NCBI RefSeq assembly: GCF_964355755.1
Contig: NC_092679.1
Location: 4,960,001 to 5,024,000, forward strand
Direction of reading: 5' to 3'
Source: Antedon mediterranea
Taxonomy: Eukaryota; Echinodermata; Crinoidea; Comatulida; Antedonidae
Length of the DNA stretch: 64,000 nt
The notes below the pieces were generated by a model, which saw nothing but the letters and a program-made list of their open reading frames with translations, made no database searches and was not told the origin of the DNA. The position numbers were made by a program, and so were the translations under genes. Of the stretch, positions 57,001-64,000 are shown in pieces. The number at the start of each line of letters is the position of its first letter. Within the stretch, counting starts at the first letter, position 1.

Positions 57001-60000
57001 TACCCCAGTGGAAAAAAACTTACTCGATAGAAGCGAGAATATCCGCGTTGCTAGTAGGATCAAGATTGGCTCGCATCTGGGTCAGTGTCTCCAAAACAGC
57101 CTCTGCTGAACCGGCAGGTACAGGAACATCAGCATCAACAAACACTTGTACTAGTGTATCAATATAGGTAATATATTCACCTGATGAGCCAAAAGAAAAA
57201 CATATTGAATACGATGGAATTGCCTGTGCTGTTGCTAAAGACATGATGACCTTACTTCCGGAATTTGTTCCAACAATTCAGAAGTTTCTTCCGTAAGAAC
57301 AAAAGGCCAACGAACACAACTTTAACAAAAAAAACTATGAACATAAAACAATGAGCTTTCAAATGAACATTATACGGAGCTGCATAAATAACTTAACCCT
57401 ACCTTGATTTGTCAAAGACATCTCGGCAATGCTAATGTAAGTTGCCTGGTCCAACAGCGTTTGTGCAGTTTCCGTGGTGAGGACAGTGTTGCTGATAGCC
57501 AGTGATAAGAGCTCTAGTTGGTCTGTAACATCTTCCGTTGAAACCGTAACAACAGACCGTCGGCGACGACGTTGAGTTGAATCACCAGATTTCGATGCAA
57601 TCAAATCCTGGGTTGTGCGCAAAGCGTTCGAATATTCACCTGAAATTGTATTTATTATTACTTAAGCCTAAAACTAATAGTAATATGCCTAATTATAATA
57701 GATTGAATGGGCCCGTTCTCCTGTGTGTCTCGTCTAGGTTAATGTCACAATTTGTACATCATAGACACATTATTTACTTTTAAAATAGTCTCCATGATAC
57801 TGTTGTAACATGCGGTGAACATGTGACCCAGTATCACGGAACTTTCCTAACGTACCGCTGTCTTTCTTCAGTTGAATATCATCCTTGATCTCTTCTTCCG
57901 CCTCCTGCGTCCAAACCTTTTGCATAACTGTAGCAGAATCGGAGTATTTTGAGCACATTTCGTTGTTATCGCAAACCTACAATGAATATAGTTTCCATGT
58001 AAGGTATGTTTGTATCATAGAACGCACAAATAAATGTACTAGGCCTATTGTAATAACGGTATACTTAGTCTGTACAGTAGAACGTACATTCATTGTGCTT
58101 ATGAATTAATGAACGACAATTTATGCAAATTTATTGTATTTACGTAGTATTCACGAACGTATATTTATCGTAATTAATTAACTTCAAGAACGTAAATTGA
58201 TCGTAAATACGTTGTATTTATGTATTTTTTACGTAGATTTATAGGAGGCCTAATTACGTGGCATTATAGAACGTAAATTTATCGTAAATACGTTGTATTC
58301 ATGTACGCAGATTTATCGTTATTACGTAGCAATCTAGAGCGTCAATTTATCGTAAATACGTTGTAATCATGTACGCAGATTGATCGTAATTACGTAGCGT
58401 TCTAAAACGCAAACCGTAATTACGCGAAATTTAAAGTTTACCTTCATTACGTAGGTTCGTGTAGTGCTACCACGAATCCTTGGTTTACCCGTAATGCTGA
58501 ATACTGGAGACGATTTAATTTCCGTCACTGACTCCTCGTGTCCTTTGGCGTTTAATACAAAAAGTTGGTATTCTAGTGGGTAAGCATCCTCGCCTGTCAC
58601 ACAATTGTATATTTCAACTTCAAACTGAAATTTGAAGGAGATGGGTAAACATGGTACTCTCTAATCCTAATATATTTTTACCTATATTTCAATGTTTCTT
58701 TTATTAAATGTCGAAAAAAATTTCGTTAATAGTAGCACAGTTCACCTATTACTGCAGGTTAAAGTGACGATGTAAAATCTAGCTCATTATTATGTATTTC
58801 ACTTCTCGTCGTAGGCCTATATATGGAACATTCAGTATTTAAAATTATCTTGTAGTTCATAATATATACAAGTGCCTTCAGAACTCATTCATAAGTAGAC
58901 AATTACTTCCATTTATTGCCATTTGCATATAAAATATACATAGACATTATGTTTGCTCTGAGATATACAAAAACAGATAAATGAAATACTAACAAAACAA
59001 TTACAAAGTGTCACATCACTTTCGTACGGTATATATACTGACAAACATTCAGTGCCCGAATGGCAGCTGGATAAAAGCTGTTACGAAACCTATTTGTACG
59101 AGAGATGACTAAACGTCTACTGCTACGTTACACCTCAAATGCATTATGCATGGGATGAGTAGAATCTTGCAATATAGAATGTGTTTTCTTAATCTATTTT
59201 CAAAAAACGAATTTAATAGAACTCTGCTCAGTTCCAATGATACGTGATGCATAGGCCTATTTAACGACACGTTTTAGATCTGACTTATCTTTACTTGTGG
59301 CCCCTGTGAACCACAAAACAAAACTAAAGGCGAGTACACTTTCAATGACCGACTTGTAAAAAAAGTGACATAATGAAAGATTTCTTTGGCAGAGAAGTGC
59401 GCATTAAAAATCATGTTATTATACCTTCGATAACTCCTCATAGTCGTCTATGTCAAAGTCACAAGAGGTTGGTCCATGGAGAACGCTGAGTTCAATGGTC
59501 GCTGAGCCTGGTTGCCCATCACCTTGATAAACTTCAGCAGACATTGAATATTTACTTCCTCGCTCAACCACACCTAAATATTCAAATTTATTTGCATTTT
59601 TACAAATTTATTCAAAAAACGCGTCCATAAAATTAATAGAGAAGAAAGGGGAAAAAGAGAGAATACAACATAAAGATACATTTAGCACAAATGGCGTTTC
59701 ATACATATAGTACCTGATGAAGGAAAATACCGATATCATGAATCTTGGCTCTTGATTCGCGCCCTATAGCATAAAGGCCAATTTACACAGACGAGCGGTA
59801 CAAATATATAGAATCTATGTTATTTCTTACGACACACAACGCGGAATGGACCAGGATAATTACCGGGCAGATTCTACGTGGACAAGCTACGCAGCGGGTC
59901 GCTTACCGTTACTGCTCGTCTGTGTAAATTTGCCTTAAAGCTTGGTTCCCAACAATAAAATACGCAGGACGTATGTTAAATCTGATTTCTACAGTTGTTC

Positions 60001-63000
60001 TGTAATACAGTACATTACTATATCTCAAATGAATTAGGCCTACCTTTATTGATTACGAAAAAATTGACGGCGAAACCCTCCATGGTTAGCAGCTGTGGTG
60101 GAACTGCTAGGTTATCATTATTCTGTAGGTCTATATATCCATAACCTAATAAGTAAATTAAACCAGTTATTAGTGGTGGTATAAAAACCAACGAACAGGG
60201 TGTGACATTTACTCTCACGGCACAAGTGAAATGAGAAAATAACGTTATGGATTGATTTATTTGTTTTAAGGTGATGGCACTACCAGTGGCATCACACATG
60301 AATAAATAAATAAAATAAAATAGGGTTAACTTATTAATATTTTAAATTCGTTGAATTTATCGAATTTTATATTATCAGTATAATTAATGCATCAAGAACT
60401 AGGAGAACACAGCTCATAAAGATTATAAACTTCATTTGTAGAAAGAGACGCATCAGGCTTGCCTGGTTCCTCTGTATTTCTTCTTTTTTTTGTGTGGTTA
60501 ATTTAGGATATGTTATGGATCATTTTTGTGTGTAAAGCGCATAGAAACATTGCATTAACTGCTATAGACTACCATTAATATTATATTAGTATTACCTGTC
60601 TTAGTATCTGTAGTCCATGTAACATTGTGGAGACCACTCGACGACGAATATGATATGAATGCTGTGAGATAGATATTACTATCGTCTTTGACAATGCCCG
60701 TAATACTGACCGGTTCTATTGTAACCTAATATATTAGTAAAACAGAGTCGGGATAATTACTAAAAAATGTTTCACAATTTTAAAACGATACGATAATATG
60801 AATTGATTGATTTATAGACTGACTTATAAGAAAGTGCAGAAAAGGCACAAGAATAACCAGCAGGCCTACCCGTGGTGGATTGCCATAAACCGCAAGAATA
60901 TAGACAGCCGCGTTAGCTGATCTGTCTTCCTTACGGACAATCAGGGTGAATTTGTAAATTTTATCAGCTTCCAAGGCCAGAGCGTCAAATTCCAATACTG
61001 CATTCGTTGAGGTTGTTGATTCTAAGAGCCGGGTTCCAAGATGATCTGGATCAAAAGACCAACAGGCAATGTTTTCGTCAACCTAAGCCGGAAACAGAGT
61101 AAATAGTTATATATACAGTATATACATACACTTGTGTAGTTCACAGTGTGCAAAACAACCGGCATAAAAACGTATCATGTTTTTCGGCTACGTATATTTG
61201 ACTATGATGTACCGGTATCTATTTAATACATGCGTACGTTGAGATTTGATTGCCACCGCGTAGAAACTTGCGTTGTAAGGTACTTAGATTAAGTGGATAA
61301 TATCACACTTTCTTATATAATATCGAATCCCTAAAGCTTTGTTCCCACCAGCGACGCAACATAACGCAACCTACGCAACGATAGAAAATGCCCATCCAAT
61401 AATTGTGTTTTCCCCCGCCTGCGTGAAATCAAACCTGCTATGTTTGCAGCATTGTTGCGTCGTCGGTTTCCACTTGTGATTATGCAATACAGCACTTTGC
61501 GTCGATACGTCGTTGCGTCGCGTCCTAGTGGGAACCACGTTTAACTGTGGCAATGCTGAAATAATTAAAATGAACGAAGATTAGCATACCTGTAAACATT
61601 GCCATTCGTAAACCCAGTCACGTGCTTCATTATCGGGATCAAACGAAAGGGAACCATCAAGCTGTACCGTACCGCTGTCGCGTCCGATGCTAAACTGCTC
61701 ACCGCCTTTAATCAGTGCCACTAAGTCCGATCTAACTGTTGTAACGGTGACGGTTTCAGTCAAAAACGAATTTGGGTCACTAGACTTGTACACCTTGACT
61801 GTAAACGGGATGTTTACTCCACCTGACGGAATATAATTTGACATTAGTAAGCTAGGATTGTATTTCTCTCCCTTTTGTTGTTTTTATTTAGCCAACTGAA
61901 CAAAATATTCATTGTAGATGTGACGCAGTTCAGGAAAAAATAACACACCATAAATATCAATGTCACGAACGTGCGTAACGATTGGAATACTTTATTTATC
62001 ACGCAACATAAAAGCCATTAAAATGATCAACAGAAAGTGTCAACTGTTACCTGGCAGTGAGTTCGCTGGAACAAATAGGCTTCGAGAACGCATCGTCTTT
62101 AGGTTGAGTGTAACGTCTGTGTTATCAACTGACCACTCGAATTCCGTTTTGCCTGGTGGTACACACTCCGCATTGAACACATTTGCCGCAAGTAGAAAAC
62201 TATATTATTAATAAGAAAGCATGTACATCATTATTCCTAGTAAACTCATATTTCTGTTGAGTTGAACAAACAGAAATAAGGAATATTTATCTTTTTTATG
62301 TTGGTGATATCGATCGGATTGAGGTACAATGAGTACATTCTTGTTTTTTACCTTAATAGCATGATCTGAATATCGCATTAGTATTTGAAATAAATGTATG
62401 TGTGAATAGCCAATAAAATATATAAAAAAAATCTCTGCGCCTATATAAACATGCTCGTACATTGTTTAAAATGTACTATTCTAGGTTATGCTTAATTTTC
62501 GTCAAAACAAAAACATTTGGCACATATGGCGTTTCATAACTATTACCCGAGAAATCGGGTCATGTGTAAACGTACCTGTCAGAGACCTTTACATTCTCAA
62601 CGTTGGTACCTTTAACGGATACCGTAACTTGAGGCGCTACCACGGCTGAACGAGTTACGGAAAAAGTTGCCGTATCGGATTGTCCTAAAAAGTTTGTGAC
62701 TGTGAGCATGAACTCATAAACCGTTTCCACGTCAATCAAGGTGCCATTCAAAACTATAGCAGGCGATCCACTACCACCGTTTATAGCTATAAAATGAAAA
62801 TATTGACGAAATATGTTAATTAATTATGCGCGCGTATACAGTGAAATGGAGATGTGTTTCCTTATTCAATTCCTCCACACAGTTCTTGCTGATTCTACGA
62901 CGCTACTGACGAAACGCAAATCGAAACCTCCCTATTGGAAAGTGGCAACAGACATTTGGAGTACCGCTCCTTACCATCTCTTGATAGTAGTGTGTGGAAT

Positions 63001-63874
63001 AAAAAGCAAAGATAAACATACTAGTAGTAGTAATTACAACTAAAACCATTGCTTACAATTAAGTTCTGTATCCACGTCTGTCGTACTACCTTGGCTCGTC
63101 ACCGACCACTGGAACGTCAACTGCCTAGCACCGCTACCAGTAGACCGCCGCCCGTCCAACTTCACATTTCCACAGCTTGAAATTTGTTCTGAACCCGACA
63201 GAATCGCTTTGGGTCTGATGGCACTGTCTGGTCCTTCAATAACTGCTGATCCTTCGGCGGCCTCTGACAGCTCTTGCCTGAAAGCTCTCAGTGAACCTGG
63301 CTTCAAAGTCAGACTGTCACCTACATTTCAGATAAAATTAAGGAGAAAATCAACGGCATTGTCTTGCTCACTTAAAATGCACAATTTCCAAAATATATTA
63401 AACCAAAAAAAAGTTTATCTCAGACCCAGATAATTATAATGATTGTATTGTTTTGCTTATGGTTGATAACAGCGAATACATTTCTTGTATTTTTATGTTT
63501 CTTATACAAGACCGTGTAGCTATATAATGTATATGTTATTTGTATCAGATAGTCATGTTATTTTAATGGCATTTTTATAACTCTGCCTGTTACCATGGGT
63601 GAAGAAACAGTTTCGACAATGATTCTACACCCAAATAGTAATATAACGTATATAATAAGCGGTTCCGCAGGCCTAACGTCATAACTCAGAAATTCAAACT
63701 CACCTATTCCGGGTAGGTTGTCTCCGTTTCCAAAAAGAATGAACAACGCCATAGGGGTAAGCCACTTGCACTCGGCGCCATCTCCTAGACTGTCTGCGCC
63801 CTGGATGACATCCGCACAAGATCGAAAGCTATTGTAGTCTACACCATCTAGAAATGTCATCATTAACCCCGCCC
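54077..63874 (-). CDS. REJ-domain receptor (receptor-for-egg-jelly / polycystin-like), 5'-partial, 17 exons, 1158 aa seen
   Basis: Exons in order of translation: 63704-63874, 63057-63320, 62576-62786, 62051-62199, 61590-61822, 60870-61082, 60596-60725, 60044-60145, 59425-59573, 58442-58624, 57778-57976, 57403-57639, 57024-57180, 56675-56860, 55697-55857, 54799-55065, 54077-54543. The first exon seen starts inside a codon, so upstream exons lie outside the window. Residues ~1-750 show REJ-module signatures: 'SLGDGAECKWLTP', 'SSCGNVKLDGRRSTGSGARQ', 'GTVQLDGSLSFDPD', 'TFTLIVRKEDR'-type blocks and Ig/PKD-like strands. A five-arginine run (57558-57572) could be a furin site. A GPS-like motif (CRYWD...KCLSNHLSYFAVF, ~945-1000) precedes a single membrane helix (~1007-1032) and a Pro-rich ~125-residue tail with PSAP and YPVL motifs. 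Sea-urchin REJ proteins act in sperm for the egg-jelly response; that role is inferred here. No second membrane segment is seen, unlike polycystin-1. Confidence 0.9.
54605..54735. mobile_element. Short inverted-repeat element with 'accaatcacaatcga' arm
   Basis: 'gaccaccaatcacaatcgac' and 'cgtcatgattggtcaaatag' face each other, as in 50692-50806. It lies in the last intron of the REJ gene. Confidence 0.5.
55111..55347 (-). mobile_element. tRNA-derived SINE, copy 2
   Basis: Same head and body as 42695-42926, but 'ggacttgaaccca' within the B-box is deleted. The A-box (TGGCTTGGTGG on the minus strand) is intact and the T-run at 55112-55118 marks the tail. It lies in an intron of the REJ gene. 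Confidence 0.8.
56010..56502. mobile_element. Family J long inverted-repeat element (~490 bp)
   Basis: Arms of about 170 bp (56013-56195 and 56330-56502) are inverse copies. Shared words include 'atccaaaggcaaattactga', 'ccagccactgata', 'acagccagaaaagtt' and 'tgatgaagggctagtgttgc'. The centre has an (AT)n run and a TATC run. No ORF. Intron of the REJ gene. Confidence 0.8.
58130..58435 (+). repeat. ~70-bp tandem repeat in an REJ-gene intron
   Basis: Three to four units share 'aatttatcgtaaatacgttg', 'tcatgtacgcagattt' and 'tcgtaattacgtag'. The last unit ends ten bases from the donor of exon 58442-58624. Confidence 0.75.
59772..59939. mobile_element. Family K MITE-like element (168 bp)
   Basis: Termini 'aaggccaatttacacagacg' and 'cgtctgtgtaaatttgcctt' are inverted repeats. 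GC content is higher than the surroundings. Intron of the REJ gene. Confidence 0.75.
61332..61543. mobile_element. Family D MITE, longer copy (~212 bp)
   Basis: 'gctttgttcccaccagcgac' and 'cctagtgggaaccacgttta' are the ends. The interior shares 'gcaacataacgcaacc', 'gtgaaatcaaacctgcta' and 'gtttgcagcatt' with 17365-17513. Intron of the REJ gene. Confidence 0.8.
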
Positions 63875-64000
63875 CTAAAATTAAATTTGATTTTGGTGGT
63901 TTAGACTATTGATTTAAAAATATTATTTATTATTTATTTATTTATTATTATTATTATTTTTATGTTATATTTAGTTTTAAAAATGTGTCGTAATTTTGCT
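63875..64000. other. Right edge, intron of the REJ gene
   Basis: AT-rich intron sequence with TTATTTATTTATTA runs. No upstream exon of the REJ gene is reached before the window ends. Confidence 0.6.

Overview
The window is animal nuclear DNA. It is AT-rich, its genes are split by many GT-AG introns, and it is full of short interspersed elements. I assembled six genes by joining exons at GT-AG sites with matching phases; every exon length was checked against the frame. The REJ-domain receptor with a GPS-like motif and a single membrane span, the MAM-ZP protein and the many short palindromic elements suggest a marine invertebrate deuterostome, most likely an echinoderm. That assignment is inference.

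Layout: (1) 1597-24136 (+), a complete pecanex gene, 35 exons, 2083 aa. (2) 26332-32473 (-), a complete secreted/membrane MAM-ZP protein, 18 exons, 661 aa, whose linker is an array of 42-nt mini-exons. It is convergent with pecanex. (3) 34494-36269 (+), an intronless BTB-BACK-kelch-type gene, 591 aa. (4) 37532-43883 (+), complete DNA polymerase alpha subunit B (POLA2), 15 exons, 599 aa, with a palindromic E2F-type site just upstream. (5) 45108-52719 (-), a complete 19-exon gene, 1120 aa, of unusual architecture: two cadherin-like beta-sandwich domains, a U-box-like domain, two C2HC zinc-finger-like motifs, TPR-like helices, a basic linker and a C-terminal helical domain. It is convergent with POLA2. 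(6) 54077-63874 (-), the 3' 17 exons of a receptor-for-egg-jelly/polycystin-like protein (REJ module, degenerate GPS motif, one membrane span, cytoplasmic tail). Its 5' end lies beyond the window.

The genes do not form an operon or a single pathway. POLA2 is a replication gene, pecanex a multipass membrane protein, the BTB gene a probable CUL3 adaptor, and the MAM-ZP and REJ genes encode extracellular, possibly gamete-surface, proteins. Introns and spacers hold at least ten families of small inverted-repeat elements, two copies of a tRNA-derived SINE, a 5'-truncated LINE, several minisatellites and perfect palindromes.

The most interesting signals are: repeated tandem duplication of exon-intron junctions inside pecanex; the phase-symmetric mini-exon array of the MAM-ZP gene; the undescribed-looking cadherin-like/U-box/zinc-finger/TPR architecture; a GPS motif that has lost two cysteines yet keeps HL-S; and clusters of the palindrome TAGGCCTA at the 5' ends of four of the genes.
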